Source of the DNA: Epinephelus fuscoguttatus
Lineage: Eukaryota; Chordata; Actinopteri; Perciformes; Serranidae
NCBI RefSeq assembly: GCF_011397635.1
Contig: NC_064771.1
Span: 18,043,379-18,107,378, forward strand
Length of the DNA: 64,000 nucleotides
Direction of reading: 5' to 3'
Part shown: positions 34,633 to 47,160 of the stretch, piece after piece
Numbering within the stretch: the first letter of the stretch is position 1
Layout of the letters: each line of letters starts with the position of its first letter
Made by a program: the position numbers and the translations under genes
Notes under the pieces: generated by a model
What the model was told of the DNA's origin: nothing
The model's input: only the letters and a program-made list of their open reading frames with translations
Databases searched by the model: none

Positions 34633-37601
34633 TCACTTCCAGCGTCCTCCGACCTTCCCCTTACCATGGACCTTTTTGCTGCATTGAGACAAGAAAAAAA
34701 TACACAGTAGATCATGAACTGTCCTAGTCCACACAGAAATGATAAATAAGTGTGGCTGAATATATCACTTTGTATCTTAGATGTGTGTATCCTGCACATA
34801 GAGAGGCCAGTGTTAAAGAGCTGTGAGTTTGGCATTTCCTGTGTTAATGTGACTGCCGCCGTTCATCCGTGGTTTATTTGCATAGGCGATGCAAAGTAGC
34901 TTTCTAAAAAGTTCTAGGTTGTGTTGTGACAAACTGTTATGAGCAGAGTGACTTACAATTTCTGAGCATGTGTGATTCTGTTCAGGAGAACGTTGATCTG
35001 GAGGAAGAAACAAATTGTGATGTCACAAATTAGCCGTTTTTATAATGCTAGTTTTGTATATTTTCAGGTAAATGGCTCACCTCGTACTTCTGTCTCCTCA
35101 TTTTCTCAGTCAGGTCAAATTTCTCTGACTCCAGCTCGTAGATACATTCCCACATCTCCTTGGCTCTCTCTCTAAAAACACAGCAGCATTGACAACTTGA
35201 GGTGACAGAAAAATGCACCACCTGAAGTCTGAAAGGGGAACTACACCCTTTTTCAAAATGTATACATGTTATTCCTACGGTCTAAGACACATGCTGTTTC
35301 ATCACTTCTACAAATGCAACTGTCGCCCGTGTCTCACTGTCACTATCCTCATTCATATTTGAAGAGGTTACAAATTATATTCAGCCACAAAATACGCCTG
35401 AGAAGCTGGAAATCAGAACGGTGGTACAGAGAGATGTTGCATAGAGATGATACACCATCTCATCGAGTTGCATTGGTGTGAACTGGCAGGTTTTTAGAAT
35501 GGAGAGCGGCGCATTGCAAGTAGTCACCTGTTTCAACTCAACTCATCGCAAATCTTTGGTCTGAACTGGGCTTTAGAACGTAGGTAAAAAAAACTTTGTC
35601 TTGAGGTTTACTTCCTCGGGCGTGGGAAACAAAAGCACAGGGTTAGGTTAAGAGCAAAACATCATGGTTTGAGTTTAAGTAAGAGTGCTTTTAACTAAAA
35701 TAACATCAACATGGAGCTGGTTTCAAATGTAATGAACATTTATGCACCAGTCAAAAAGCATCAGTCTTTAATGGACCTTACACTGACCTCAGGCCGTCCT
35801 CTCTCAGGGTCTCAATGGCCAATGGCTTGCGTCTCTCTGCCAGAGTCTTCTTCTTGATTTCCCTCGCAGTTTGCTTTTTGCCTCGCCTCTGCTCTGCCTG
35901 CAGGAAATAAACACTTTGTAGGAGGATCAGACGCTCATGAACTCTAACTGTCTTGCAGTGTACAGTGACACACCTGCCTACAAATGTATTAGTCTGACCT
36001 TAGCCAGGAAGCCTCCAAAGTGAGCCCCCATGTTGGAGAGCACTTTCTTCTTCTTGGCCTCATCATCGGCCCTCTTCTTCGCCTCTTCGTCTTCTTTTCT
36101 CTGTCTCTCCTCCTGGGGGAGTCACCTACAGCTGATTACTGCAGTTTAAGTTGCTCTTTTATGGTGTGTGTGGTCAAAATATTTTGATCTAAGTGGATTA
36201 TTGACATGCATGGATTAAAGGGACAGTTTTTTTTGCGCTTTTAGAGAAGGCAGGCATCACCAAAACAATCTAGACTGATAAATAGCTCGACAATAACAGG
36301 GAAAATATGTATTTTCTTATATTCTTAAACAACATATTGTAATACAATGTTCGTTACCGCAATGCGTGTCTGTCTGTCCCGTTCTTTTTCAGCCCTCACA
36401 CGCTGCTGCTCAGCTCTTTCTGCCCGGCGGCTCTCCTGTAACACAAAAACCATACTGACTGGACTTAAACACATGGACCTGTAAGAACAGTTATTCTGAA
36501 CTACAAATCTCTCTCTCAAACACATGGACAAACAGTTGGGAAAACAACACGGGAAAAGACATTACAATCCTGTCTTTGAGTCCAATCAGCTCCTCCTCCT
36601 CTTTCTTCCTCTGCTCAAAATGGACGTCAATCAGAGTCTGCAGCTCCAGAAGATCTTTCTCCATCCTTTTTCTGTGGATGTCCTAACAGGCACCAGTGGA
36701 TACATTGAGATTATGTAATGGCTAGTTTTGGTGGTGTAATGGTGTATAAATGTTCCATTAACAACAATCTTGAAGGGACATACATCAAAGTCAACCCTCT
36801 CCCCCTCAGGGATTTTAGGGGCAGCGAGCTGTGTGACCGGCCTGTAAAATAACATGAGGGCATATGAACATAGAGGAATGATATTTTTACATCTTTGCGA
36901 TGCATTCAGTGGTATTATCTGACACTGTTTTTTATATGAAGTGTTTCCATGTTGTCTTACTTGTATTTGGGGCGTTCTTCTTTAACATGGCAGCCAGGAC
37001 CGCAAAGAAAAGTGAATCTGATCATTTTTTATAACACGAGTTCGATTTGAAAACACAACAGATAACTGAATACAAGTTTAACTCTATAGGCAAAAAGGCA
37101 GTTTTTATACTGTAACTGCGTGGTAGGGTTTAAAGTTTCCTGCTCCTGTTTTAATGTAAATTCAAGTTGTGTTTTACCATGCTCCTGATGATACATCCTG
37201 GAGGGATCACAGGATGTATATCAGTATTTACATTTCAAGGGTTCTCCTGTGCAGACGCTTTCACAGACAGGTTGCTGTATGTGAATGTGTTACTTCTAAG
37301 GAAAGGTCATTTAAATCAACACAGTTCATCATCACAGCCTCACCTCCCTCTCCCTGCTCCTCATCTTCTTCTGGAGAAAGAAAAAAAACGACACAGTGAT
37401 TGAGCTCAGAGAAGCAATACTGCTTTAATGAATAAATGAGTGAATGTCCTTACCCTCCTGATGGCCTCTGAATAAAAAGAATTGAAAGGATATATCAGAA
37501 GCTTATGTGCATTGAATGTGAAGGTAGAAAAGTTTATAAATGAGAAATAAGTGAAGTGGTAGGAGCGGATTGACTCACCCATGATCTTCTAAATCAGACA
37601 T
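34633..37601 (-). CDS. tnnt1: Troponin T, slow skeletal type
   Basis: Tropomyosin-binding subunit of the muscle thin-filament regulatory complex. Coding exons in transcript order: 37601-37579, 37467-37454, 37370-37344, 36979-36961, 36841-36784, 36682-36566, 36435-36358, 36112-35999, 35897-35788, 35171-35081, 34997-34957, 34678-34633. They total 738 bases (245 residues) in frame. The N-terminus (MSDLEDHGG...) is short and acidic and is built from exons of 23, 14, 27 and 19 bases. The conserved core follows: [20 protein letters not shown] (first tropomyosin-binding region), [35 protein letters not shown], then the coiled coil ([33 protein letters not shown]) and the terminal [10 protein letters not shown]. 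Tail-to-tail with dnaaf3, as expected from human linkage. The acceptor just before the ATG (ctctctgcag) means a non-coding first exon exists; a candidate is at 42345-42390. Confidence 0.93.
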
Positions 37602-40263
37602 GGTGACACTGCAGAGAGAACCATGAATATAAGAATAAATACTGTTATACATATATAAGTATAAAATAAAACACAGCCTCATTCCATCCAGTATACAGAG
37701 GAGTGTTGCTGCTACAGCCTTATTTGGTCTGGTATGACTGGTTGCTTATGGTGGCTAATGTTAGTGAACGTTACTGCATAGATATTGCTGTTTAACTTTT
37801 TCTTTCTTGATCTGTTTGCTGGACTTTATGTCTCTTTTCTCTTTGTGCCACTGTTACACATTTTAGCTCAGTCAGGTCACCTAATGATGATGCCTTCAAA
37901 GCTATTGACTTGAAAATGTCGGGAAATAAGCAGAAATTAATTGTGCTATTGTTTTGTAGTTGCCACTTGTGGCCACAGGGGTCTCTGTTGAGCAAATGTT
38001 ACATGATCCCCCTTTCACACAGAGATTCCACAATACTGCTGTAATGCTGCACCATTACAGCTTTGCCACGCTGGCGCAGAGTCCTGCATCGGGTCGGGTA
38101 CTTGTGGGTACCCAGCAGGTGATTCAGGGGTGGGGGAGGGGGCTAATTTTATCCATTTCTCGCCACCCAGTAGTTTGGAATATGCGTTTGGAAATGTATA
38201 TGACTAGCAGAATACAACTAGATAAACAAGTTCTTTTTAATCAGACAAACTCACTTGACAACCAACACAGGCAAATTAATTTAAGGAAATAGGCTGTTAG
38301 CCAGTTAGCAGCCTGTTAGCTAAGTGAGCACGTTGTCATACAGTCTCTCCGAAATTCACCGCAAAAGTTAAATTTTTTGCCCGCAACAAATTCCAGACCA
38401 AAATATTACAAAGGGGGGAGTTTCAAAGGCGCATCAGATAGCACAGAGATTCCCATAGGAATGGACGGACTTGGCTCGTCTCCGTACACATACGTAAGTG
38501 GATACGAGGCGTCAACTGTGGAGATGTGCTGCTCAATATTACGAGAATAAGCAAAACAAAAATATTAGTTTAAATTGTATGTCCTGAACAACCTTCATTT
38601 TAAAATATGTTCGTTTCACATTTACAAATTGCTCAAGATCATCACTTGAAACATGCTGCCTAACTGAATTATTTGAAGAGCTAATGGTTATCATAGGTTT
38701 TGCAGTTTCAGGTCAGCCTATGGATCTCCTGTCGACGGGTCGGGTCGTGTAAGTAGTTGCTCATATGTGTGCGTGGTGGGGTGGGTGTGGCATTGCACGT
38801 TGCGTTTCCTGTTCGGGAGCAAGTCTTGAAAATCAGTTCCATTATGCTGGCTGGCATTAATTTGTCTCTGTTACTATCACCACTGTCGGCTTAATGGCGG
38901 AACAACTTTGTCCCCTATTCCATGTTCAAATCTTCTTTACAGAGCAACGAGGGGGAATAATGGCGCAACATTCCTACCTTGACCAGGCTATATGAAAGGA
39001 GCTATGGTCTAAACATAAATCAGCGGTTGACTTCCTGGCATGGAGATAATTTAATGTCAGTACTGGACCTTTTAATCCATTACTATGTTTGCATGACACC
39101 ACTCCACATAGCTGAGCTTTATCAGTCACTAAAGCTCCTGTCGTCTGATGTCAAAAAGTAAAATAGTGAACAAATTTCATGACTTTAGAGACAACCACTG
39201 GGGCAGCATTACACGTTTACCACAGGCCGTTGCTATTGTTCAAAGAATCCGATAAAGCCATTTGTAGCTAATGATCTAGGAATAGAAGAAGCCAGAGGGA
39301 CTCAGGCCGGAGCAGTGTCCTGTTACCCCGGATAAGAGTGAGGTATCAGCTGGCCAATCCTTTTTTAATTCGATTTACAAGAGGGAATGTGGGATGGAGA
39401 GATTAAACTGGTCGGCTGGCTGCTATTAACACCAGCCAAGTCCTCTATTATCATTTGATCTACTCGGAGTCTCACTGAACTGAAGGGTATTTAAATGTGC
39501 GTGGAGCCTCATACTTTTGCATTCGTGACCATCACTTCAGCAGCTTATATTCGTATTTCAGAGGGAGTTGTTAAACGAGATACAGTATTATGAATTTACA
39601 AAGTCTGATGAGCTGTAGTTAAAGCGAACAAAAAGAAAAATGAGTCTCTGGGTAGACACACCAGAAGTACACTAATTCTCTAAACATTATTTTCAGTGCT
39701 TACAACTGGATGCCTGCCTGTCTTTGAGTGCATTAGCATGATAGATCAAGCGCTGACGCCGCCCACATCGCTCAGATCCCTCCATAGTTTTTAGCCAAGA
39801 TGTCAGAGCATGAGCATGTGAATCTGAGTAAACACGGGCACAGGGACAAAAGACAGATGAGGGATTGAGAGAGGAATTCATCACATCGCTTCACTGTCGA
39901 ATGTTTCTGACCAAACTGACCGACACAGACGCACAGAGAGGACAAGGGCACCGAGAATAACTTGTCATGAGGGATCACTCCTAATTTCAGAGATATCAAA
40001 CACCTGTATCAACATCCGCCTTAATTTTATTGTCACTTAGTGGAAATCCTGAAGTTTCCCAGGATGCCAAATACTGCAGGCCTCCAAATGTGTATTAAAT
40101 AGTGCACGAGCAATCATGGCATTTTAGATTTATATATTTCACAACATTAACATGATATAGCTTCAATGAAAAACTGGAAGAAGCAGATACTGACCAATCA
40201 CTGTCACTTTGAAATGCTTTAAACTGATTGAATCAGTTGTTTATTATTTGCTATTATTTAAAT

Positions 40264-40500
40264 GTTAAAGGTCCAGCATGTAGGATTTAGGGACACCTAT
40301 TGGCAGAAATGGGCTATAATATTCACAAGTATGTTTTCATCGTTTTATAATCTTCTGAAAATGAGAATTGTGTTTTTGTTATCTCAGAATGAGCCGTTTA
40401 TATCTACATACAGAGCAAGTCCTCTTCCACGGAGTCCCCCATGTTGTTTCTACAGTAGCCCAGAACAGACAAACACTGGCTCTTGATAGGTCCGTTCGCA
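40264..40500. mobile_element. Truncated AAAGGTCCAG-type MITE
   Basis: The left end ttaaaggtccagcatgtagg matches the complete copies at 40960-41743 and 43575-44792. The right inverted end is absent. Confidence 0.6.
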
Positions 40501-40843
40501 CCTTTGCATTAGTCACTACACACTTGGCACACATTTGACCTTAAGAAGTGCAATAACACTTGAAGGCAGAGGTAACAAGCTGTGAGCACTGACATATTAG
40601 CACCTTTTAAGTTAATTTGGTGAACTTGCTGCTATTTACATGTCCGGCTGACACAGAGCAACATAAACATTCATTGAGAGTCGTGTCTCTGTTCACCCGT
40701 TGACTTAGTCTAATATTTACTCTTCTTTTAGCTCTGACTTTGGTCTTAACCAACTCCCGTGGGAAATTCATTTGGTCCATTGTTTCATAAAAATATTGAT
40801 TATAGAATACCAATATTGTCCCGATGTCCCAATCCATAAACAA

Positions 40844-42176
40844 CAGTGGTGGAAAAAGTCTTCAGATCTTTTACTTCAGTAAAAGTACTAAGACAGTTGT
40901 CTCGAGATACTTTGTTTAATAAAAATGTCCTATGAAAATGCTGCATTCAAGGTCTTACCTGAAGGACCAGTGTGTAGGATTTAGGGGAATGTGTTGACAG
41001 AAATTAATATAATATAATAAGTATGTTTACTTTAGTGTACAATCACCTGAAAATATAAATTGTTGTGTTTTTGTTTCCTATGAACGAGCTGTTTATATCT
41101 ACATAAGAAGTGGGTCCTCATCCATCAGGTCATCCATGGAGTCCACCATGTTGCACCGCCATGTTTCTACAGTAGCCCAGAATGGACAAACCAAACACTG
41201 GCTCTAGAAAGGGACCTTGACATTTTTTGCATTGTTTTGTTGACACTTTAGTTAGCAGCCCCTTCGCAACAAGCCAGACAGCTTTGGAAAAACAGATTTT
41301 TTAACGTGTAACTGCTTTGTTCAGTGTTTTCACGGGTTTAAATCACTGGGTTCATTTGTTTTGGAGCGAAAGAGACCTCTGCGGATGATTCAGCTCCTGG
41401 CAAAAACATCTTGAAGCTCTGGATCTTAAGCTGTCAGAGAAAAAACGTGAGCACACAGTAGGTGCTGGGCTAGCGGCCTGTCTGCGACATGCCAAAGAGC
41501 TTCAAAGAAACACTGATTTGTAATGTGAAACGGTTTTATCTGGAGTTTTTACCGGTTTTAATCACTTGGTCTGTTTGTTTTGGAGAGGAAGAGACCTCTG
41601 TGGATAATTCGGCTCCTTGTAAAAACCTCCTGAACAATGAACACTTAAGGAATCCTAACTGGGAGTTCATGCTTGGCACAAAGATTTAGCCAGTTGCAAT
41701 CTGCACTGCTAGATGCCACTAAATCTTACACACTGCTCCTTCAAGTAAAAGTATAAAAATGTCAGCATCTAAACATACTCAAAGAACAAAAGTACTCATC
41801 ATGTAGAATAGCCTGTTTCAGAATATTATATATATGACTGTATTACATAATTATTGATGAATGAATGTAAACCTCACTCTAATTGGTGGTAAAGATGGGG
41901 CAAGTCTTTTAATATATATAGGCAACTACTGGGTAGCATGAGAATTGCACCAAGGAATCAATTAAGTTTTATCTCCATCCATATATTACATCATAACTTA
42001 TTTGTTGATCACATTTGTATTAATAATCTGAATATGCAAAGTAACTAATGCAAATGTAGTGGAGTAGAAATATAAAGAAGCAAAAGATTGACATACTTTA
42101 AGGCACATACAAGTACCTCAACATTGTACTTAAGTATAGTACTTGAGTAAGTGTACTTAGTGACATTTCACCACTG
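40844..42176. mobile_element. hAT-type non-autonomous transposon with perfect 8-bp target duplication
   Basis: The ends are CAGTGGTGGAAAAAGT on the left and ACATTTCACCACTG on the right. Both are flanked by the identical octamer ATAAACAA (40836-40843 and 42177-42184). Eight-base duplications are the hallmark of hAT transposition. The interior carries a second element at 40960-41743. No transposase frame. Confidence 0.85.
40960..41743. mobile_element. MITE nested inside the hAT element
   Basis: The left end tgaaggaccagtgtgtagga pairs with the right end ctaaatcttacacactgctccttca read inverted (about 25 bases, few mismatches). It interrupts the hAT sequence, so it inserted later. About 784 bases. 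Confidence 0.8.
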
Positions 42177-42344
42177 ATAAACAATATGTCATCGAACCTG
42201 ATGGTGTGCATGTTCTACATGCATACAAAAAAGAAAAGTCCAAACTTCTTTAATGGCTTTAACTCTTTAAATGACTGCAAATATTTAAGGGGACAGAAAC
42301 TTACTGCTTCTAGATGAGTGTAAAGAAAAGTCCAAAGCACATAC

Positions 42345-42390
42345 CTGAACAGCAAAAGGATGTTTCACTGATGATGACAAAAAAAGAGGA
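42345..42390 (-). other. tnnt1: Candidate untranslated first exon of tnnt1
   Basis: On the minus strand a short stretch ends CTGTTCAG followed by a donor gtatgt at 42344. It begins about 25-30 bases downstream of a TATA box. The gene needs an upstream non-coding exon, and none better was found between 37.6 and 42.4 kb. Confidence 0.4.
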
Positions 42391-42415
42391 GTAACAACTA
42401 CAGGGGAGACAGAGC

Positions 42416-42424
42416 TTTATATAA
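42416..42424 (-). promoter_or_regulatory. tnnt1: TATA box, probable tnnt1 promoter
   Basis: TTATATAAA on the minus strand, correctly spaced from the candidate exon at 42345-42390. A CAGCTG E-box lies at 42569-42574, about 150 bases further upstream, as expected for a muscle gene. No other gene on this strand is positioned to use it. Confidence 0.45.
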
Positions 42425-42858
42425 GGGGTCCTCTGGGGTGATGCGTGTGTGTGGCAAAATTTAGAAAAGGAGGACAGGGGACTGTATGCGGATTATTAAC
42501 AGCTTTTGGGAACATAAGCTGAAGTCTGACAGGCAGGATAATGAGCGAAGGGTTTGCTGCTGACCTCACAGCTGAAACAAGAGACACAAGGACAGGTGGC
42601 AGAGGATAAATAGAGACAGAGGAGAAAGAATAAGGAAGTAAAACAAGACAAGTTATGTCAGGATACAAACAGATCCGAGTCTGGCCCAGGATGGGAAGGT
42701 TATGAAGGTCAATGAATGCCGGCTTTTCTCTTTTTAAACTGACAAGTTAACTATGACTGTGTGGTTTTTCACAATTTAAAAAAAAAAAAATCACGCTCTT
42801 ATCTAGAGCCTGCTGTAACTACATGACCACACTTGCTTTTTACAGATTTTTTGGTGAA

Positions 42859-42894
42859 ATGCAAATATGACCTTGCGATTGGTCAAATGCAAAT
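42859..42894 (+). promoter_or_regulatory. Octamer / inverted CCAAT / octamer cluster
   Basis: Two perfect ATGCAAAT octamers (42859-42866 and 42887-42894) flank an ATTGG box (42878-42882). A CATAAAG element follows near 42904. A candidate untranslated exon ends CATCAG|gtaagg at 43028. The next plus-strand gene is the C-type lectin, whose ATG exon starts with an acceptor at 44931. Confidence 0.5.
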
Positions 42895-43327
42895 AGCATT
42901 TCCATAAAGACAAATATGAATGCTCTTTGAGGGCAAGTGAAATATGCCAGGCGTGAAGAGTGACAAAGAAGGGGCGACAACCTGCAGAGGTGCTTTTTAT
43001 CTCTTATGAGGAAACATCTTTGCATCAGGTAAGGAGAATCATTTATATATCTATAATTATTTACAAAATCTGAGCTTATTTTAGTCAGAATATTTTAATA
43101 TAAAAAGAACATATCTGGTAGTATGGAGAAGTGGATTTCTTTTTTATTTCTATGGATCATGAATGTGTCAGAAAAAACATGGTTACAGAGCCCTTAAAGT
43201 CTCTAAAAGTTGATATTTTTTAAGTTATGAGCACAAGTTATTATCTTTTGCACACAAGATAATAGCTTATTCCTGGAAGATAATATCTTGCACGCACAAG
43301 ATAAAAAAAAAATTACCTTTCAGGACT

Positions 43328-43560
43328 TTAGGGGCTGCAATTAACTATTATTTCATTACTGATGAATCTGTTGGCCATTTTCTCACTCAACAAAATTGTT
43401 CAGTTTACAAAGTGATGTCATCAAGTATCTTGTTTTGTCCTACCAGCAGTCCAAAACCCAAAGATATTCGCTTTATTCAATATAAACCACACAGAAGCAG
43501 CGTGTTTTACACTGGAGAAGATGTAGCTGGACACTTTCTGGTATTTTTCCTTTAAAATGA
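43328..43560. mobile_element. Short fish DNA-transposon remnant
   Basis: The sequence (gctgcaattaactattattt, tcaagtatcttgttttgtcc, agatattcgctttattcaat) is the same family as at 3365-3600. It abuts the MITE that starts at 43575. Confidence 0.5.
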
Positions 43561-43574
43561 CTGCTTTACCAATT

Positions 43575-44792
43575 AAAGGTCCAGTATGGAGGATGTAGTG
43601 GCATCTAGTGGTGAGGTTCCAGAACTGATACCTCTTTCATATGCCAAGCTTGTGGAGGCATGTTTGATTTGTCTATTCTGGGCTACTGCAGAACAACACT
43701 GTAGACTTTATGGTAGAGGGCAGAGCCTCCAGGAGCATTGCAGGGCTTTGAAACCAATTTTACATAGTGACCAAATGTGGAATCACAACATCACAGTCTG
43801 TCACATGATGTCATGAGTCCCAAAAACACTTTTACCCATTGACCTACATTGTAAAAGACCAGCATAAATCAGTGGATACATTTTTTTGAGCGCAACTCCA
43901 CTGAAACATTAATTTCACTATTGTGATTTGATCCATTTGGTCTGATAACATCTGATTAACATTTTATAACATTCTAGTGAGGTTTAGAATTGTGATGTTT
44001 TCTTGGAATTTCCCCTTAAAGTTAAGACTAGGTCCTTGTAAAGATAAAAGTAATTCACAAAGCATTTTAGACCTTAAAAGCTCCTAAGATGAGGACTTTT
44101 AAGAGGTTTCAGAGTTTCCTGTGCAGAGGAGAAAATGGTGGAAACACAAAGGGGTCAGAGAAATATTCTCTAAATGTTGGATGACAGTGAGTAAATGAAA
44201 TGCTACAGATTAAATCATACAGAGATAATATTTGTGGTTGATGCCCACCTAACACTATAACACCAGAAACAAAATGATCACAACACTAAGACATTTGGAA
44301 AACTGGAAAAATGCAACAGTGCAGCAGTGATGACTTGAGTGTGTCTCAGCCTTCCATCAGCAGAGTGATCACACTAACAATAACAACACTTTCACAGTCA
44401 GCAGTTCATTTCCACTGGGTGTCCACACCTTGCAGGCTCACAAGGGGGTGTGTATATGACAACCAATCACACCCGTTAAAAGAATACATCATCAACCACA
44501 ACTCCTCACTAAGGGAAACGTTTCTGTCCCTTCCTTCCAGAGCTCAGAATTGCTCTGAGAAATTTCCTAACTCACTCCTAAGCTAGGACTCCTTACTAAA
44601 AACCTTTTACTAAGTTAGGAGCTCTCTGAGAGTATTCTGTGAATATGTTAATATGGCCTCAGGTCTCAATCCATCCTAAGGTAAAGAAAACACAATGATA
44701 CCTATTTTCAGGTGATTAGAAACTAATGAAAACATAGTTCTGAATATATACCATCTCTGCTAGTGCCCCTAAATTCTGCACACTGGACCTTT
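43575..44792. mobile_element. AAAGGTCCAG-type DNA transposon, 1.2 kb
   Basis: The left end aaaggtccagtatggaggat pairs with the right end ctaaattctgcacactggaccttt read inverted. Long interior without coding frame. It lies in the probable first intron of the C-type lectin gene. Confidence 0.7.
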
Positions 44793-44938
44793 GAAATAGT
44801 GATTTACTTTCTGTATATTGACTGAGAGATTAAGCAGTTAAATCGTTGAAGCTCCACTGATGTGTGCAAATAAAGCACTACATTTGAGACTCGTGTATAA
44901 CTTGTATAACATTAATCCTTTTATACCCTAGAGAAAAT

Positions 44939-46280
44939 ATGCTCCATCTAGTGATTCTGCTGCTAACTTCAGGTAGGTGTCTTTGAGTGAAATGCTGAAA
45001 TTAAAATTCACAGTTATAATCATAACGCCTGCTTTATCTGATGTTTAAGTGGGTGTCCTTCTGCAGGTTCCGTAACTTTCTGCTCACGCATTTATCGAGA
45101 GTATCACCTGATCACCGTGGAGAAGAGTTGGGGCGAGGCCCAGAGTTACTGCAGAGAGAATCACACTGACCTGGCTACCATCGGCAGCCATGATGACATG
45201 AAGAGGCTGGTGGACATGACAGAAGCCAGCGGCGAGACAAAAGAGATCTGGATCGGTCTGAGAAAGGGCGAGATGACGTCCTGGCTGTGGTCTGTGGGAG
45301 AAACTCAGAGCAGTTACGGAGTAGCTGAGTACATGAACTGGGCCAATTCACTTGATTCTTCTCATCACTGTGGAGGCATGAAGGGTGATGGGAAATGGCT
45401 CCATGAACTCTGTGGAACAAAACTTCCTTTTGTCTGTCAGGAGGGTAAGTAATTAACACATTTTCCCATCCTCTCCAAACCTTTGGATCTCTACAGTCTA
45501 TGTTGCTCTGTCCACAGGTGAGGGGTCTGGTAAGATGTATGTTGTTCTTGAAGACAAGTCATGGAGGCAAGCTCAAGAGCACTGTCGACTGGACGGCACT
45601 GACCTGGCCAGTGTGAGGAGCCAGACTGAAAATCAGGCATTGCAGCAAATGATCAATGAAAAGGTGCCGTCGCTGTCCTTGGTCTGGATCGGTTTGTTCA
45701 GAGATGAGTGGAACTGGTCGGACCAGAGCGACAGTTCCCTCAGAGACTGGGCGAGCTCTCAGCCAAATGATGATGGAGTCTGTGGGTTGTATAGACCTTC
45801 TTCCAAGAAGTGGTTTGACAGAGGGTGTGTTACATCACTTCCCTTCTACTGCTATAATGGTGAGCGTATATCTATTATTAGTCTGATTCTATTAAGCATC
45901 TTTCTTTCTTTCAATGCCATTCTCAACATAATTGATCTAACATACTGTAAGTGTCCCTGATGCATTGTTTCAGCCATAGAGGAAAGAAAAAGGATGATTG
46001 TGAGGTTGGAAATAAAATCAGATTCATTCTTAGACTTAAGTGACTCTGCTGAGATGAACGCCATTTTGAACCAGGTAAGTTTTGTCTTCTTTAAAATGTA
46101 GGTGCGGCTGACACCTGTGTACACAGCTGATTATCATAGTCACATATCAACTAGCTAATGTGTATAAACGTGTGATTTTTCGTGCTTCCACAGGTCCAAG
46201 AAAAGTATGATGGGGTTAAGCTTCAGTGGAGAGTCCAGCCTGATGGGGAGATTTTCCATAAAAAAGAAGGACATCATTGA
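44939..46280 (+). CDS. Secreted C-type lectin with two CTLDs and a helical tail
   Basis: Coding exons 44939-44972, 45067-45444, 45518-45859, 45974-46074 and 46194-46280 give 313 residues in frame. Order: signal peptide (MLHLVILLLTSG), CTLD1 (WGEAQSYCRENHTDLATI ... IWIGLR ... WLWS ... CGGMKGDGKW ... LPFVCQE), CTLD2 (WRQAQEHCRLDGTDLASV ... VWIGLFRDEWNWSD ... CGLYRPSSKKW ... LPFYCYNG), then a charged segment (EERKRMIVRLEIKSD, NAILNQVQEKYDGVKLQWR). There is no transmembrane segment. CTLD2 has QPN where mannose-type lectins have EPN; CTLD1 has no such triplet, so calcium-dependent sugar binding is doubtful for it. This family is expanded in fish and often labelled mannose-receptor-like. The exact orthologue is not identified. 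A non-coding first exon probably ends at 43028. Confidence 0.88.
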
Positions 46281-46864
46281 AGCCTGATAGAGTGAAGCTG
46301 CTAATTTGAAATTATCTGCAGTGCCGAACAAGACATTAAATTTACTCCAGGACATACTGAGAGACAATGAATACAAAGCCTGGTGTGTTTTAAAGGTTCT
46401 GTATACTACATTCAGAGCATTAATTAGCAGTAAACAAACACAGATATCTTTCCATTCTAATGTAAATATCAGTCTAAGGTAACTATGGATAAGAATTTAA
46501 GTGTAGGGCTACCCAGTGCTGTACGACCAGTCTCACAGACAATATTTCATTCGCCTACACACTTCACAAACGACGAAAATCAGCTCCAAATTTGGGATTT
46601 CTGGTTAAGTCGGCTATGATACAGTGCGGGTCATGACCAATTAGCAACGTGAGGCACAACTTGCCTCCACGCCCTTGAAAGTTGGCAGAGAATAGGTACA
46701 ATGGTAGCGCCATGCATCCAAACTCGGATTTTACAGGGGGTAGAAGATGCGGTATGTGTCCCCGCCCTTAGCTCTGTCAATACTGTTGCTATTGCTAGCA
46801 CTGTTAGCGCTGTGTTAAAGTAACTCAAGATTGAGCGACAAGATTAACACTTTAATCTGAAATT

Positions 46865-47160
46865 AAACTTGTAAGGGCTGCATGGTGATCCAGTGGTTCT
46901 GGTTCTGGTTTTGAACCTGCAAGCCAGTTGTGGCCTTCTTGTGTCACTGTGGGTTTTCTACAGCTTCCTCCCACAGTCCAAAGACATGCAGGTTAACTGG
47001 TGACTCTAAATTATCCACAGGTGTGAATGTGAGTATGAATGGTCGTCTGTCTCTATGTGTCAGCCCTGTGATAGTTTGGCGACCTGTCCAGGGTGTACCC
47101 CGCCTCTCGCCCAAAATCAGCAGGGATTGTCTTTAGCCCCCCTGCGACCCTGTAAATGAT
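46865..47160 (+). mobile_element. tRNA-type fish SINE
   Basis: The plus strand shows ggctgcatggtgatccagtg, then agcttcctcccacagtccaa, gtgatagtttggcgacctgt and ccagggtgtaccccgcctct, the body of a widespread fish SINE. Confidence 0.8.

Larger units (their letters stand above)
37602..42344. other. Probable tnnt1 intron 1, repeat-rich
   Basis: No coding exon recognised on either strand. It carries a fragment of the AAAGGTCCAG-type MITE (about 40264-40500), the hAT element at 40844-42176, and several TTAGC-rich tracts near 38290-38330. Confidence 0.45.

Noticed and set aside
37602-42344. A troponin I gene expected from human linkage
   Set aside because: No exon with troponin I motifs was seen on either strand; only repeats occur here.
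44311-44586. 91-codon plus-strand open frame upstream of the lectin
   Set aside because: Lies within the 43575-44792 transposon and resembles no known protein.
46631-46828. 65-codon minus-strand open frame after the lectin gene
   Set aside because: No domain or splice support and adjoins a SINE; probably chance.
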